A DNA stretch of 64,000 bases from Gammaproteobacteria bacterium HGW-Gammaproteobacteria-4 (GCA_002839995.1 PGZC01000007.1:62001-126000); one strand, 5' to 3'. Counted from the stretch's first letter, positions 8,934 to 19,390 are shown. Numbers and translations are program-made. The notes: generated by a model not told the origin, from the letters alone.

Positions 8934-11306
8934 TCAGTTTCTAAGCGGCTTGCCGGTGGTCAGGGTATGCACGATACGCGCCTGGGTTTTCGGCATCTGC
9001 GCCAGCGCGATGAAGTGCTCCAACTCCAGCTTCAGCAACCAGTCCTCATCGACCAGGGCACCACGATCGACATTGCCGCCGCACAGTACGGTGGCGATGC
9101 GGGTGGCGATTTCCATGTCGTGCTCGGAAATGAAGCGGCCTTCGAGCATGTTGACCAGCATCATCTTGAAGGTGGCAATACCGACATCGCCGGCAACCGG
9201 AATCTGCCGTGCCGGCAGCGGTGGGCGGTAGCCGCTCTCGGCCAGCGCGCGCACCTGCGCCTTGGCGACAAACAGCAGTTCATGCGGGTTGAACACCACC
9301 ACATCGCTTTCGCGGGCGAGGCCCAGTTCCTTGGCTTCCAATGCCGAGGTGGACACCTTGGCCATCGCCACCGCTTCAAAATAAGGCTTCAGGCCGGCAA
9401 ACACATCGCCACCAGCGCTGGTGGCCAGGCCGACGCGGGTAGCGATTTCTTTCAAGCCGCCGCCGGCCGGCAACAGGCCGACCCCGGCCTCGACCAGGCC
9501 GATATAGCTTTCCAGCGCCAATACCGTGCGCGCTGTGTGCATCTGGAACTCGCAGCCGCCGCCCAACGCCAGGCCGCGCACTGCGGCAACCACCGGCACC
9601 AGGGCATATTTTATGCGCTGACTGGTGGCCTGGAAGTTGGCAATCATGGCGGCGAACTCATCGACCTTGCCGGCCTGAAGCTGGCCCATCGCGCCCTTGA
9701 GGTCGGCGCCCGCCGAAAACGGTTCGCTGTCTTGCCAGATCACCAAGCCGCTGAAATCTTTCTCGGCAATGCCGATCGCCTGCTGCAAGCCGTCGAGCAC
9801 GGCATCGGAGACCGTATGCATCTTGGTCTTGAAGCCGACTACGGCGATGCCGTCGCCGTCGTGCCACATGCGCACGCCGTCATTCTCGAACACGGTTTCG
9901 CCGCTGCCGTAGCGCTCGCCCAGCACCGGGTCGGGGAAGCGCTGACGGCCATACACCGCCAATGCCGAGCGTGGCTTGTTCGTGTTGTCGCCCGGGCTGT
10001 AGCTGCCCTCCGCGTTGTGCACGCCGGTGCGACCGTCCACCGCCCAGGCCGGCAGCGGCGCATTGGCCATGGTTTTGCCGGCAGCGATGTCTTCCTGAAT
10101 CCAGCCGGCGATCTGTTGCCAGCCGGCAGCCTGCCAGGTTTCGAACGGGCCGAGCTTCCAGCCGTAGCCCCAGCGGATCGCCAGATCGACATCGCGCGCG
10201 GTATCGGCGATATCGGCCAGGTGATAGGCGCTGTAATGGAACAGGTCGCGGAAACAGGCCCACAGGAACTGCGCCTGCGGATGCGCGCTGGCGCGCAGTT
10301 TGGCGAATTTTTCGGCGGGGTTCTTGAGCTTGAGGATCTCAACCACCTCGGCCGCGGCTTCGCCGCTGGCCGGACGGTAATCGGCCTTGCCGATGTCGAG
10401 CACCGAAATGGTCTTGCCGATCTTGCGGAAGATGCCGGCGCCGGTCTTCTGGCCCAGCGCGCCCTGGGCGATCAGTGCCTTGAGCCAGTCGGGGGTGTTG
10501 AAGTGGTGGTGCCAGGGATCGCCCGGCAGGGTATCGGCCATGGTCTTGATGACGTGCGACATCGTATCCAGCCCGACCACGTCGGAGGTGCGGTAAGTGG
10601 CGCTTTTCGGCCGGCCCAGCAGCGGGCCGGTGAGTGCGTCCACTTCGTCGAAACCGAGGCCGAAGGCGGCGGTGTGGTGCAGCACCGACAGGATCGAGAA
10701 CACGCCGATCCGGTTGCCGATGAAGTTCGGCGTGTCCTTGGCATGGATCACGCCCTTGCCCAGGGTGCTGGTCAGAAACGTTTCCAGCCCTTCCAGCACG
10801 GCCGGGTCGGTGCCGCGGCAGGCGATCAGTTCGGCCAGGTGCATGTAGCGCGGCGGGTTGAAGAAATGCACGCCGCAAAAGCGCGGGCGAACGGCATCAG
10901 GCAGGGCGTCGGCCATCGCGTTGATGCTCAGGCCCGAGGTGTTGGACGCCACCACCGCATGCGGTGCGATGTGCGCGGCGATCTTGCCGTACAGGTCGAG
11001 TTTCCAGTCCATCCGCTCGGCGATGGCCTCGATGATCAGGTCGCATTCCGCCAGCAGCGGCAGATGCTGCTCATAATTCGCGGCAGTTATCGCAGCGGCA
11101 CGCGATTTGGCGGCGAGCGGCGAGGGCGAAAGCTTGCCGAGGTTGGCGATGGCGCGATTGACGATGCCATTGCGATCGCCGTCTTTCGCCGGCAGATCGA
11201 ACAACACCGTGTCGATGCCGGCGTTGACCAGGTGTGCCGCGATTTGCGCGCCCATTACGCCGGCGCCGAGGACGGCCGCCTTGCGGACTTTCAGGTTGTT
11301 GGACAT
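8934..11306 (-). CDS. fadB: 3-hydroxyacyl-CoA dehydrogenase / enoyl-CoA hydratase fusion
   Basis: A 790-residue bifunctional beta-oxidation enzyme with dehydrogenase first and hydratase last, the reverse of E. coli FadB and the order of FadN-type proteins. The N-terminus has the NAD-binding motif GAGVMGAQIAAHL; the dehydrogenase signature FCGVHFFNPPRYMHLAELI (about residues 145-163) and the TPNFIGNRIG helix follow, then the C-terminal dehydrogenase domain. From about residue 500 comes a crotonase domain with the oxyanion motif GLALGGGCEFQMH. ACGGAG lies seven bases before the ATG. It is 75 bases downstream of the regulator gene and upstream of the thiolase. It hydrates 2-enoyl-CoA and oxidises the 3-hydroxyacyl-CoA for FadA. 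Confidence 0.93.
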   Translation of the reverse strand: MSNNLKVRKAAVLGAGVMGAQIAAHLVNAGIDTVLFDLPAKDGDRNGIVNRAIANLGKLSPSPLAAKSRAAAITAANYEQHLPLLAECDLIIEAIAERMDWKLDLYGKIAAHIAPHAVVASNTSGLSINAMADALPDAVRPRFCGVHFFNPPRYMHLAELIACRGTDPAVLEGLETFLTSTLGKGVIHAKDTPNFIGNRIGVFSILSVLHHTAAFGLGFDEVDALTGPLLGRPKSATYRTSDVVGLDTMSHVIKTMADTLPGDPWHHHFNTPDWLKALIAQGALGQKTGAGIFRKIGKTISVLDIGKADYRPASGEAAAEVVEILKLKNPAEKFAKLRASAHPQAQFLWACFRDLFHYSAYHLADIADTARDVDLAIRWGYGWKLGPFETWQAAGWQQIAGWIQEDIAAGKTMANAPLPAWAVDGRTGVHNAEGSYSPGDNTNKPRSALAVYGRQRFPDPVLGERYGSGETVFENDGVRMWHDGDGIAVVGFKTKMHTVSDAVLDGLQQAIGIAEKDFSGLVIWQDSEPFSAGADLKGAMGQLQAGKVDEFAAMIANFQATSQRIKYALVPVVAAVRGLALGGGCEFQMHTARTVLALESYIGLVEAGVGLLPAGGGLKEIATRVGLATSAGGDVFAGLKPYFEAVAMAKVSTSALEAKELGLARESDVVVFNPHELLFVAKAQVRALAESGYRPPLPARQIPVAGDVGIATFKMMLVNMLEGRFISEHDMEIATRIATVLCGGNVDRGALVDEDWLLKLELEHFIALAQMPKTQARIVHTLTTGKPLRN

Positions 11307-11381
11307 GGGGTACTCCGTTACTGCGGTTGATCGGATCGTGCGGATGCGGCGTGTCGGGCACGGGTGGGGTGGTTGCTGAAA

Positions 11382-12008
11382 TTACGGTGCGCGCAGGCCG
11401 GCTGCGGCGAAGCGGATCAGTGCCTGCGCGCTGCGCTGGCAATGGGTCTTTTCGCTGACGTTGCCCGGCCGTTTGATCAGGCCAAAGTCGGCCATGGCGT
11501 AGGTGAGGGCGCCAGCTATGAAATCCAGTCGCCAGTAAAGTTCCTCTTTGCCGAGTTCAGGAATCTGCTGGTTGATCGCCTTGGCGAACTCACGCTGCAC
11601 ATGGCCGTAATTGTCGGAAAGGAACTTGCGCAGGCGCTCGTTCTTTTCGGCATAGGCACGGGCCAGCACCCGCACAAAGGCCGAGCCGCCGCCCTGGCGA
11701 TCCAGGGTAAGCGCAAGCGCGGGCTCGATGAATGCTGCCAGCACCGCTTCCAACTCCGGCTCGGCCTGCGCCTGAGCCGCGTTCAGGGCGTCAATCCGTT
11801 CCCGGCTCAGCTCATCGAGCCGCCGCCGGAACACCTCGTTGACGAGGTTTTCCTTGGAGCCGAAGTGGTAATTGACCGCCGCGATGTTGACGTCGGCGCG
11901 GGTAGTGACCTGGCGCAGCGAGGTGCCGGCAAAGCCGAACTGGGCGAACAGGTCCTCGGCTGCGGTCAGCAGCCGTTCCTTGGTGGAAAAGTGTACCGAG
12001 GCACTCAT
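11382..12008 (-). CDS. TetR-family regulator resembling PsrA, likely repressor of the fad operon
   Basis: A 208-residue TetR-type repressor. The N-terminal helix-turn-helix is LRQVTTRADVNIAAVNYHFGSKENL, close to that of Pseudomonas PsrA, and similarity continues into the ligand domain (LRKFLSDNYGHVQREF, LYWRLDFIAGALTYAM). PsrA represses beta-oxidation genes and is released by long-chain fatty acids or acyl-CoA (established there; inferred here). I start at the ATG at 12008; an in-frame TTG five codons upstream is less likely. The gene is first in the operon with fadB and fadA, and a PsrA-like operator lies 25 bases before the start, which suggests autoregulation of the whole unit. Confidence 0.87.
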   Translation of the reverse strand: MSASVHFSTKERLLTAAEDLFAQFGFAGTSLRQVTTRADVNIAAVNYHFGSKENLVNEVFRRRLDELSRERIDALNAAQAQAEPELEAVLAAFIEPALALTLDRQGGGSAFVRVLARAYAEKNERLRKFLSDNYGHVQREFAKAINQQIPELGKEELYWRLDFIAGALTYAMADFGLIKRPGNVSEKTHCQRSAQALIRFAAAGLRAP

Positions 12009-12033
12009 CGACGGCTCGCCCAATCGCCCGATT

Positions 12034-12047
12034 CAAACAAACGTTTA
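12034..12047 (-). promoter_or_regulatory. PsrA-like operator upstream of the fad operon
   Basis: CAAAC, four bases, GTTTA match the PsrA consensus (G/C)AAAC-N2-4-GTTT(G/C) in all but the last base, and contain the palindrome AAACGTTT at 12039-12046. The site lies 25 bases before the start of the PsrA-like regulator. I saw no second copy near the other fatty-acid genes. Confidence 0.5.
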
Positions 12048-12111
12048 AGCGAGGTTAGCGCTGTTCGGGGGCTGCGGTCAATGGTCGAAAGCGCCAAAAC
12101 GCATCAGGGCC

Positions 12112-12140
12112 GTGACGTGCTTCGCATCATTGGCTACAAT
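12112..12140 (+). promoter_or_regulatory. Predicted sigma-70 promoter of ndk
   Basis: GTGACG at 12112-12117 and TACAAT at 12135-12140 are 17 bases apart, about 100 bases before the ndk start. A short hairpin (CCGCG, six bases, CGCGG, then TTTT) at 12165-12184 lies in the leader and could be a weak attenuator. Confidence 0.45.
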
Positions 12141-12245
12141 GGTTTCTGGGAAATCCCCCTAAGCCCGCGATTGTCCGCGGTTTTGTGGTAGCCTCGACTC
12201 TTTCACCGGGCGGGCTGCCCTTTCTATCACTCACGGAGCGATTTC

Positions 12246-12671
12246 ATGGCGCTGCAGCGCACCCTGTCCATCATCAAACCCGATGCCGTCGCCAAGAATG
12301 TTGTCGGCCAGATCTACTCCCGCTTCGAGCAAGCCGGCCTTGCCATCGTTGCGGCGAAGATGAAGCACCTCTCGCGCAGCGAGGCCGAGGGTTTTTACGC
12401 GGTTCACCGCGAGCGGCCGTTCTTCAACGCGCTGGTCGAGTTCATGATATCCGGCCCGGTCATGATCCAGGCGCTGCAAGGCGAAAACGCGGTCGCCAAA
12501 CACCGCGATCTGATGGGCGCCACCAACCCCAAGGACGCAGCGCCCGGCACGATCCGCGCCGATTTCGCCGAGAGTATCGACGCCAACGCGGTACACGGCT
12601 CGGACAGCCTCGAAAACGCGGCGAACGAGATTGCGTACTTTTTCGCTGCCACTGAACTGTGCCCGCGCTGA
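12246..12671 (+). CDS. ndk: Nucleoside diphosphate kinase
   Basis: A 141-residue enzyme that moves the gamma-phosphate from ATP to nucleoside diphosphates through a phosphohistidine. The active histidine is H117 in NAVHGSDS, at the same position as in E. coli, and the N-terminus has the family signature [21 protein letters not shown] lies ten bases before the ATG. It is the usual first gene before rlmN in gammaproteobacterial clusters and is only ten bases from it. Confidence 0.97.
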   Translation: MALQRTLSIIKPDAVAKNVVGQIYSRFEQAGLAIVAAKMKHLSRSEAEGFYAVHRERPFFNALVEFMISGPVMIQALQGENAVAKHRDLMGATNPKDAAPGTIRADFAESIDANAVHGSDSLENAANEIAYFFAATELCPR

Positions 12672-12681
12672 CCGTTGATCG

Positions 12682-13830
12682 ATGAACGACGGGATTGCCA
12701 AGCAGAACCTGCTCGATCTCGACCGTGATGGTCTGGAGCGCTTCTTTGTCGAGACGCTCGACGAGAAGCGCTTCCGTGCGCATCAGGTGATGAAGTGGAT
12801 CTACCACCGCCACGTCACCGACTTTGCGCAGATGACCGACGTTGGCAAAAGCCTGCGCGAGAAGCTGGAGCAGCACGCGCAGGTGCTGCCGCCCAACGTC
12901 ATTTTCGACAAGCCATCGAGCGATGGCACCCACAAGTGGCTGCTTGGCATGGATGGCGGTAACGCCATCGAAACCGTGTTGATCCCGGACAAGGGCCGCG
13001 GCACGCTGTGCGTCTCATCGCAGGTCGGCTGCGGCCTCAACTGCCAGTTCTGTTCCACCGCTACCCAAGGCTTCAACCGCAACCTGAGCACGGCCGAGAT
13101 CATCGGCCAGGTCTGGGTTGCGGCCAAGCATCTGGGCAACGTGCCGCATTTTCAGCGCAAGCTCACCAACGTGGTGATGATGGGCATGGGCGAGCCCCTG
13201 CTCAATTTCGACAACGTGGTGCGCGCGATGAACATCATGCGCGACGACCTGGGCTTTGGCCTCGCCAACAAGCGCGTCACCCTGTCTACCGCCGGTCTGG
13301 TTCCCCAGATCGACCGTCTTTCCGAGGAAAGTGATGTGTCGCTGGCGGTGTCGTTGCATGCACCTACCGACGAGCTGCGCACCGAGTTGGTGCCGCTCAA
13401 CAGGAAATACCCGATTGCGGTGCTGATGGCGGCATGTGTGCGTTATGCAAAGCGCAAGCCGCGCACGTCGATCACCTTCGAGTACACCATGATGAAGGGC
13501 GTCAACGATCAGCCCGAACATGCCCGTGGCCTGGCCGCGCTGATGCGAAAACTCGATGCCAAAGTGCAGCGCACCAATACCGCCAAGGTCAACCTGATAC
13601 CGTTCAACCCGTTTCCCGGTACGCGTTTCGAGCGTAGTGGCGAAACCGAAATCCGCGCCTTCCAGTCGCTGCTGCTTGAAGCCGGTGTGTTGACCATGGT
13701 GCGCCGTACTCGTGGCGACGACATTGACGCCGCCTGCGGCCAGCTCAAGGGCCAGGTGCTCGATCGCACCCGCCGACAGGCGGATTTTCGGCGCAAGCTG
13801 GAAACACAAGGAATTTCCGATGCGGCGTAG
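12682..13830 (+). CDS. rlmN: Dual-specificity 23S rRNA/tRNA adenine-C2 methyltransferase RlmN
   Basis: A 382-residue radical-SAM enzyme that methylates C2 of A2503 in 23S rRNA and A37 in some tRNAs. The iron-sulphur cluster motif CxxxCxxC is seen as CGLNCQFC, followed by [10 protein letters not shown] (SAM-binding GGE-like motif). The methyl-carrying cysteine lies near the C-terminus in [11 protein letters not shown]. Length is normal. Its stop codon overlaps the start of the pilW-like gene by eleven bases, so the two are coupled. Confidence 0.96.
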   Translation: MNDGIAKQNLLDLDRDGLERFFVETLDEKRFRAHQVMKWIYHRHVTDFAQMTDVGKSLREKLEQHAQVLPPNVIFDKPSSDGTHKWLLGMDGGNAIETVLIPDKGRGTLCVSSQVGCGLNCQFCSTATQGFNRNLSTAEIIGQVWVAAKHLGNVPHFQRKLTNVVMMGMGEPLLNFDNVVRAMNIMRDDLGFGLANKRVTLSTAGLVPQIDRLSEESDVSLAVSLHAPTDELRTELVPLNRKYPIAVLMAACVRYAKRKPRTSITFEYTMMKGVNDQPEHARGLAALMRKLDAKVQRTNTAKVNLIPFNPFPGTRFERSGETEIRAFQSLLLEAGVLTMVRRTRGDDIDAACGQLKGQVLDRTRRQADFRRKLETQGISDAA

Positions 13831-14578
13831 TGTGCACCGCCAGCTCATCGCAATTGCGCTGGCGGCTTTGATCGGCGCATGCGCAGGCAACGGTCCGCGC
13901 TCCAACGCGGATATCGATCATGCGGTGCAAACCAATCTCGGGCTCGCACAAAGTTACATGGGCAAGGGCGATTTCGAAGCGGCGCTGGACAAACTGCGCA
14001 AGGCCGAAGCGCTCGACCGGCGTTCGGCGCAGACGCAATCGATGTTGGGCATGCTCTACGAGCGCATCGGTCGTCCCGCGTTGGCCGGCCCGTACTACGA
14101 GAAGTCGGTTGCGTTGGCGCCTAACGATGGCGCCATGCTCAACAACTACGCGACCTGGTTGTGCCGGAGCAAACGCTCTGCCGACTCGCTCTCCTGGTTC
14201 GATCGCGCCCTGAACGACCCTTTCTACAAGACCCGGGCGATGGCCTATGGCAATGCCGGGCGTTGTGCGGTGGAAGCGGGCTTGCTGGAGCGCGCAGAAG
14301 GCTACTTTCGCGGCGCGCTTGATATCGATCCAAACTTTACCGACGTGTTGCAGGACATGGCCAGCCTGAGCCTGCAACGCGGTGATTATTTGCGGGCGCG
14401 CGCCTTTGTGCAGCGGCGCGAGGCCCTGGGCCCGGTAGGCCCGGCGTTGCTGGATATCGCTGCACATGTAGAAGACGGCCGGGGGGATCGCGAGGCCGCA
14501 CAACGTTACCGGAGACAGCTCCTGGAACAGTTTCCGGAATATCAATCCACCTTGCCGGGTGATAATAAAAAACCATGA
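13820..14578 (+). CDS. pilW: TPR lipoprotein PilW/PilF, type IV pilus secretin pilotin
   Basis: A 252-residue outer-membrane lipoprotein with tetratricopeptide repeats, the pilotin that brings the PilQ secretin to the outer membrane. [21 protein letters not shown] gives a signal peptide with lipobox LIGAC. Five to six TPR units follow between residues about 40 and 230 (for example [35 protein letters not shown]). The start at 13820 lies inside the end of rlmN, and its last four bases overlap rodZ, the classic gene order. The pilotin role is established for this conserved neighbour; it was not shown here. Confidence 0.9.
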   Translation: MRRSVHRQLIAIALAALIGACAGNGPRSNADIDHAVQTNLGLAQSYMGKGDFEAALDKLRKAEALDRRSAQTQSMLGMLYERIGRPALAGPYYEKSVALAPNDGAMLNNYATWLCRSKRSADSLSWFDRALNDPFYKTRAMAYGNAGRCAVEAGLLERAEGYFRGALDIDPNFTDVLQDMASLSLQRGDYLRARAFVQRREALGPVGPALLDIAAHVEDGRGDREAAQRYRRQLLEQFPEYQSTLPGDNKKP

Positions 14579-15471
14579 ACACGCATGTCTCAAACGAGGG
14601 TGTCGATGCCACGGACTGCATCGGACAGCAACTGCGTAGTGCACGGATTGCCAAGGGTTACTCGATTTCCGATATCGCCGCACGAATGCGGGTGCTGAGC
14701 AGCGTTATCGAGGATATCGAATGCGGGCGCCATGATCGTCTTGGCGCACCGATTTATGTGCGCGGGCATCTGCAGAGCTATTGTCGACAACTCGGGTTGC
14801 CCTGTGGCCTGGTCGAAGGCTGTGCCGATGCCAGCAAGCCGCCGCCGTTGGCGCCAATGGTGCGTAGTTCCGCGTTGCAACGGGTTGTCGATTTTTCGAC
14901 GCGTAGCCTGGTCTATATCGTCCTCACCGCATCCATCGGCATTCCTGTGCTGTGGTTTGCGCTCAACGCGCCAGGAACGCAGCAGGCGAGGTCGTTGACG
15001 CGGATCGACCCGGTCGCGTCGCCTTCTTCGCCCGCGAGCGATGCGGGTGGAGTAGCCGGCAGCGCTGCGCTCGGCGAAAGCGTGGCCGCTGCCGACGTGG
15101 CCTCCGATCAGCCGGTCGTGGCGTCGCTTGCCGGGTTCTATCGCGAGCAGCCTGGTACTGCCGAGGGCGTGGAAGCAGCGGCTGCCGTTGCGACCCCGGA
15201 ACCGGATGCAGGCCTGGTGCTTCGATTCGAGAAAAAGAGCTGGCTGCAAGTGCGCTCGCGCGATGGCGCGATGCGCGACGAGGCACTGGTCGGTGCTGGC
15301 GAGCGACGCCGTTATCCGTTGGATCAGGTAGGCTATGTCACGCTTGGCAACGCGAGCGGTGTCGACGTCAGCATTGACGGCGTCGCGGCGGATATCTCCA
15401 CGTTCCAGCGCGCGGATGTGGCGCGCTTTGCGATATCCTCCGACGGCGCGCTGGCGCCCGTTCGTGATTGA
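14575..15471 (+). CDS. rodZ: Cytoskeletal membrane protein RodZ
   Basis: A 298-residue bitopic membrane protein that links MreB to the elongation machinery. Residues about 15-85 form the helix-turn-helix domain (IGQQLRSARIAKGYSISDIAARMRV, then YVRGHLQSYCRQLGL), residues about 110-130 are one membrane helix (LVYIVLTASIGIPVLWFAL), then comes a low-complexity alanine/serine linker and a C-terminal DUF4115 beta domain (LVLRFEKKSWLQVRSRDG). It overlaps pilW by ATGA. In E. coli ispG and hisS follow; here they are absent and the next gene is yfgM. Confidence 0.9.
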   Translation: MNTHVSNEGVDATDCIGQQLRSARIAKGYSISDIAARMRVLSSVIEDIECGRHDRLGAPIYVRGHLQSYCRQLGLPCGLVEGCADASKPPPLAPMVRSSALQRVVDFSTRSLVYIVLTASIGIPVLWFALNAPGTQQARSLTRIDPVASPSSPASDAGGVAGSAALGESVAAADVASDQPVVASLAGFYREQPGTAEGVEAAAAVATPEPDAGLVLRFEKKSWLQVRSRDGAMRDEALVGAGERRRYPLDQVGYVTLGNASGVDVSIDGVAADISTFQRADVARFAISSDGALAPVRD

Positions 15472-15528
15472 CCCACCCGCAAGTCCGACCACTATCGTAT
15501 TCGGGTATCGCCCGAATCCAGGAAACCC

Positions 15529-16176
15529 ATGGCCATTGACATTCTCGACGAACACGAACAAAGCGAGCGCGTACGCGCCTGGTTGAAAGACAACGCCAGC
15601 AACATGTTGACTGGCGTCGCGCTGGGCGTCGCCCTGATCGCCGGTTGGCACTGGTGGCAGAATGCCAAGAGCGAACATCAGACAACCGCAGCAGTGCAGT
15701 TCAACACGCTGATTGAAGCGGCCAGTGCCCGCGAGTCCGATTCGGTGGATGCGATTGCACAATCGTTGCGGACCGACTTTGCCGACACGCCATACGCGCT
15801 GCTGGCCGGGCTGCAGGTGGCGCGCGTCAAGCTTGACGCGGGCGAACCGCAGGCGGCGCGCGATGCGCTCGCCGCGATCGACGTTTCCGATCAGGATCCG
15901 GCGCTGGCATCGTTGGTGGCCTTGCGTATCGCTCGCCTCGATCTGGCGTTGGACAAGCCCGACGACGCTCTGGCGGGGTTGCAGCCGATCGCCAATGATT
16001 TCGGCGGCCTGGTCGATGAGGCGCGCGGCGATGCACTGGTGGCGCTTGCGCGCACCGCCGATGCGCGCCAAGCCTACCAAAAGGCGTTGACGGTACTCGA
16101 TAGCGGCTCGCCGGTGTATCGCACCGTGCAGATGAAGCTCGACAATCTTGGTGTCGCCGCCAAGCCGGAGGCCTGA
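15529..16176 (+). CDS. yfgM: YfgM-family TPR membrane protein
   Basis: A 215-residue inner-membrane protein with one N-terminal helix (about residues 25-45, MLTGVALGVALIAGWHWW) and a periplasmic TPR domain. In E. coli YfgM associates with the SecYEG translocon and the periplasmic chaperone PpiD. The N-terminal signature DEHEQSERVRAWLKDNA is characteristic. It sits three bases before bamB, as expected, but directly after rodZ: the ispG-hisS pair that separates them in enterics is missing. Confidence 0.88.
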   Translation: MAIDILDEHEQSERVRAWLKDNASNMLTGVALGVALIAGWHWWQNAKSEHQTTAAVQFNTLIEAASARESDSVDAIAQSLRTDFADTPYALLAGLQVARVKLDAGEPQAARDALAAIDVSDQDPALASLVALRIARLDLALDKPDDALAGLQPIANDFGGLVDEARGDALVALARTADARQAYQKALTVLDSGSPVYRTVQMKLDNLGVAAKPEA

Positions 16177-16179
16177 GCA

Positions 16180-17397
16180 ATGCGTCGTTTTTTCCTGCGC
16201 GCCGCGGTTCTTGTTTTGAGCGTGGTGCTGCTTTCCGCGTGCGGTACCGTAAAAAAATGGTTCGGCAAGTCCGACAAGGCGCCTGAGCCGGGCGAGCCCG
16301 CCGCACTGGTCACGCTCGAAGACCCGATCACGATCGAGCGTCTCTGGGGTGTGTCGCTGGGCGATGGCGAAGGCGATCTCTGGAACCGGCAGGCACCGGT
16401 GCTGGCGGAAGGCCGCATTTATGCCAGCAATATCGATGGCCGGGTGATGGCCTTCGATGCGCTGACCGGCAAGTCGTTGTGGAACGTCAAAACCAAATTG
16501 CCGCTCTCGGGCGGCCCTGGCGTCGGCGCGGGCCGTCTGGTGCTCGGCAGTCTTGAGGGCGACGTGATCGCACTTGACGCCGACTCCGGCGCCGAGATCT
16601 GGCGAACCAAGGTTTCCTCGGAAGTCATCACCGCGCCGGTGGTGGCGCAGGGTTTTGCCGTCGTTCGCGGCAACGACGGACGGGTTTTTGGCATCAACCT
16701 CGGCGACGGCCAGCGGGTCTGGGTATTCGACCGCGGCCTTCCGGCGCTGACTACCCGTGGCAATGCGCCGCCGGCACTGGCGCGTGACGCCGTGGTAATC
16801 GGTTATGCCGACGGCATGCTGGTGACGCTTCGCATTGCCGACGGCAGCACGATCTGGGAGCGCGCGGTCGCCACACCCGATGGTCGCAACGAACTCGAAC
16901 GGATGGCCGATATCGATGGCGACATTCAGGTCGGGTTGACCGATGTATTCGCGCACAGCATCAAGGGCCAGGTGATGGCGGTGGATCTTTCCACCGGCCG
17001 TCCGCTGTGGAACCGCGATATCACCGGTTATGCCGGCATGGCGTTGATGGGCGACAAGGTGGTTACCGCCGACGGCAATGGCGTGTTGCTGGCGCTCGAT
17101 CGCGGCACCGGCGCCGGACTGTGGCGTCAGGATGCCTTGCTCAACCGGATGGTATCGACGCCCGCTGCTGCCGGCCCGTACGTGGTCGCCGGCGACGCCG
17201 AAGGGTATTTGCATTGGTTCGACGCGGTTACCGGCACACCGGTTGGCCGCATCCACCTCGGCGGCGGCATGCGGATACCATTTCTGAGCAGCAAGCCGGG
17301 GCCGATCAGGGCAACGCCACAAGTGTCGCCCGATGGCGTGGTTTACGTGGTGAACACCACAGGCACGCTCGGCGCCTATCGCGCAATTGCTCGCTGA
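16180..17397 (+). CDS. bamB: Outer-membrane assembly lipoprotein BamB
   Basis: A 405-residue beta-propeller lipoprotein of the BAM complex, which folds proteins into the outer membrane. The signal peptide ends with lipobox LLSAC. The body carries repeated PQQ-like blades (for example [56 protein letters not shown]), which is the BamB eight-blade propeller. It is three bases after yfgM and 17 bases before der. Confidence 0.95.
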   Translation: MRRFFLRAAVLVLSVVLLSACGTVKKWFGKSDKAPEPGEPAALVTLEDPITIERLWGVSLGDGEGDLWNRQAPVLAEGRIYASNIDGRVMAFDALTGKSLWNVKTKLPLSGGPGVGAGRLVLGSLEGDVIALDADSGAEIWRTKVSSEVITAPVVAQGFAVVRGNDGRVFGINLGDGQRVWVFDRGLPALTTRGNAPPALARDAVVIGYADGMLVTLRIADGSTIWERAVATPDGRNELERMADIDGDIQVGLTDVFAHSIKGQVMAVDLSTGRPLWNRDITGYAGMALMGDKVVTADGNGVLLALDRGTGAGLWRQDALLNRMVSTPAAAGPYVVAGDAEGYLHWFDAVTGTPVGRIHLGGGMRIPFLSSKPGPIRATPQVSPDGVVYVVNTTGTLGAYRAIAR

Positions 17398-17414
17398 GCC
17401 AACGGAGAACAGAC

Positions 17415-18812
17415 ATGCTTGCGCTGGTTGCGCTGATTGGACGGCCGAATGTCGGCAAGTCCACGTTGTTCAATGCGCTTACCCGCAGCCGCGACGCCTT
17501 GGTACATGACGAACCCGGGGTAACCCGCGATCGTCACTACGGCGTGTGCCGTACCATCGAAGAACGTCCATTCGCCGTCGTCGATACCGGCGGTCTCACC
17601 GATCAGAGCGAAGGCATTGCTGGCGCCACCACGCAGCAGGCTTTGGCCGCCGCCGAAGAAGCGCAGGTGCTGGTGTTCGTGGTCGATGCGCGTGCCGGCC
17701 TGCTTGGCCCCGACCAGACGATACTCACCGACCTCAGGCGTAGCGGCAAGCCGGTCATTCTGGCCGTCAACAAGGTCGATGGCCTCGATTCGGACATCGT
17801 TCTCGCCGAGTTTTCCGGTTGCGGCATCGCGACGATGATCGCGATGTCCGCCGCGCATCGCAGTGGCATCGACGACCTGCTCGACGCCATTGAAGTGCAC
17901 CTGCCGGAACCCGAGCCGGCGCCCGATCCCAGCGAACAGCCGCCGGGCGTGATGCGCATTGCCGTGGTCGGCCGTCCGAACGTCGGCAAATCGACCCTGA
18001 TCAATCGTATTCTCGGCGAGGATCGGCTGATCGCTTCGGATGTACCAGGCACCACCCGCGACGCCATCGCCGTCGACATCGAGCGCGATGGGCGGCAATA
18101 CCGGCTGGTCGATACCGCCGGTATCCGGCGCAAGGGCCGGGTCGAGTTGGCCGTTGAAAAATTCAGCATCATCAAAACCTTGCAGGCCATCGATGCATGC
18201 GAGGTTGCGATTGTGTTGATCGATGCCAGCGAGGGCGTCACCGAGCAGGACGCCACCGTGCTGGGCTACGTGCTCGATGCCGGCCGCGCGTTCGTGATCG
18301 CCGCCAACAAATGGGATGGCCTGAGCACCTATCAGCGCTCGCAGACCCAGGACATGCTCAGCCGCAAGCTGACCTTCGTCGAGTGGTCCGAGACGGTATT
18401 CATTTCCGCGCTGCACGGTTCGGGTCTGCGCGAACTGTTCAAGGCACTGCATCGTGCGCATGTCTCGGCCACGCGCACCTTCACCACCTCCGAGGTGACC
18501 CGTGCACTGGAGATGGCGTACGAGGCCAACCCGCCGCCGGTGGTGCGCGGGCACGTGCCGAAGATGCGTTTCGCCCATCCGGGCGGCAGCAATCCGCCGA
18601 CGTTCATCGTCCACGGCTCGCGGCTGAAAACCCTGCCGGAACACTACCGGCGTTATCTGGAAAACTTCTTCCGCAAGCGGTTCAAGCTGGTCGGCACCCC
18701 GATCAAGTTCGAGTTCCGCGAAGGCGAGAATCCCTACGGCGATCGCAAGAACGTACTGAGCGAAAAGCAGATCGCCTCGCGTCGCCGGATGATGCGCCAC
18801 GTCAAGCGGTGA
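17415..18812 (+). CDS. der: Ribosome-assembly GTPase Der (EngA)
   Basis: A 465-residue GTPase with two tandem G domains, needed for 50S subunit maturation. Both Walker A motifs are intact ([12 protein letters not shown] near residue 9 and [12 protein letters not shown] near residue 187), as are the G3 (DTGG, DTAG) and G4 (NKVD, NKWD) motifs. The C-terminal KH-like domain (residues about 360-440) and basic tail close the protein. ACGGAG precedes the ATG at 17415. The stop overlaps the GTG of mobA. Confidence 0.97.
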   Translation: MLALVALIGRPNVGKSTLFNALTRSRDALVHDEPGVTRDRHYGVCRTIEERPFAVVDTGGLTDQSEGIAGATTQQALAAAEEAQVLVFVVDARAGLLGPDQTILTDLRRSGKPVILAVNKVDGLDSDIVLAEFSGCGIATMIAMSAAHRSGIDDLLDAIEVHLPEPEPAPDPSEQPPGVMRIAVVGRPNVGKSTLINRILGEDRLIASDVPGTTRDAIAVDIERDGRQYRLVDTAGIRRKGRVELAVEKFSIIKTLQAIDACEVAIVLIDASEGVTEQDATVLGYVLDAGRAFVIAANKWDGLSTYQRSQTQDMLSRKLTFVEWSETVFISALHGSGLRELFKALHRAHVSATRTFTTSEVTRALEMAYEANPPPVVRGHVPKMRFAHPGGSNPPTFIVHGSRLKTLPEHYRRYLENFFRKRFKLVGTPIKFEFREGENPYGDRKNVLSEKQIASRRRMMRHVKR

Positions 18813-19390
18813 GCGCACTGCCACGCATCGCCGCAGTCATCCTCGCCGGCGGCCGTGGCCGCCGTCTGGGCGGTGTCGATAAAGCCTGGCTACCGTGGCG
18901 TGGCAGCACCCTGATCGAAACCATGGTCGAACGTCTGCTTTCCCAGGTTGATGAAGTGCTGGTAGTCGCCAACCAGAGTCGCGAACGTTATGCCGCCATC
19001 GGTTTGCGTTGCGTTGCCGACCGTCGCGCGGATCATCCGGGTCCGATGGCCGGCCTGGAGGCGGGCTTGCATGCCACCGCTGCACATTGGGTGCTGAGCG
19101 TTCCGGTCGATGCGCCGCATCTGCCTGCTGATCTGCTGAGCCGGCTGCTGGCCAGTGCCGAAAGCACGGGTTGTGTACGTGCCTGCGACGTTGATGGCGT
19201 ACAGCCGTTGATCGCCGTATATCGTCGTGAACAGGTGCTGCCGTCGTTGGTGCTGGCGCTGGATGCCGGCGAGCGCGCCATGCATCGCTGGCAGGCCGGA
19301 ATGAACATCGTCGAAGTGGACTTTTCGCCGCATCGGTTCGGCAATCTCAATACACCCGACGATCTGCGCGCCGAAGAGGGCATGCAATGA
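18809..19390 (+). CDS. mobA: Molybdenum cofactor guanylyltransferase MobA
   Basis: A 193-residue nucleotidyltransferase that joins GMP to molybdopterin to make the bis-MGD cofactor. The start is GTG at 18809, overlapping the der stop (GTGA). The N-terminal signature [20 protein letters not shown] binds [14 protein letters not shown] and [10 protein letters not shown] follow, the aspartate there being a metal ligand in the family. It overlaps moeA by four bases. Confidence 0.92.
   Translation: MSALPRIAAVILAGGRGRRLGGVDKAWLPWRGSTLIETMVERLLSQVDEVLVVANQSRERYAAIGLRCVADRRADHPGPMAGLEAGLHATAAHWVLSVPVDAPHLPADLLSRLLASAESTGCVRACDVDGVQPLIAVYRREQVLPSLVLALDAGERAMHRWQAGMNIVEVDFSPHRFGNLNTPDDLRAEEGMQ

Noticed and set aside
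8910-11330. Long open frame opposite fadB.
   Set aside because: Shadow of fadB; no start signal or family similarity.
12165-12184. Hairpin with four T residues in the ndk leader as a terminator.
   Set aside because: The stem is only five base pairs and the T-run is short; kept only as a remark under the ndk promoter.
14590-17322. Very long open frame on the minus strand opposite rodZ, yfgM and bamB.
   Set aside because: It mirrors three well-identified genes; open antisense frames are common in GC-rich DNA and its product shows no domain.
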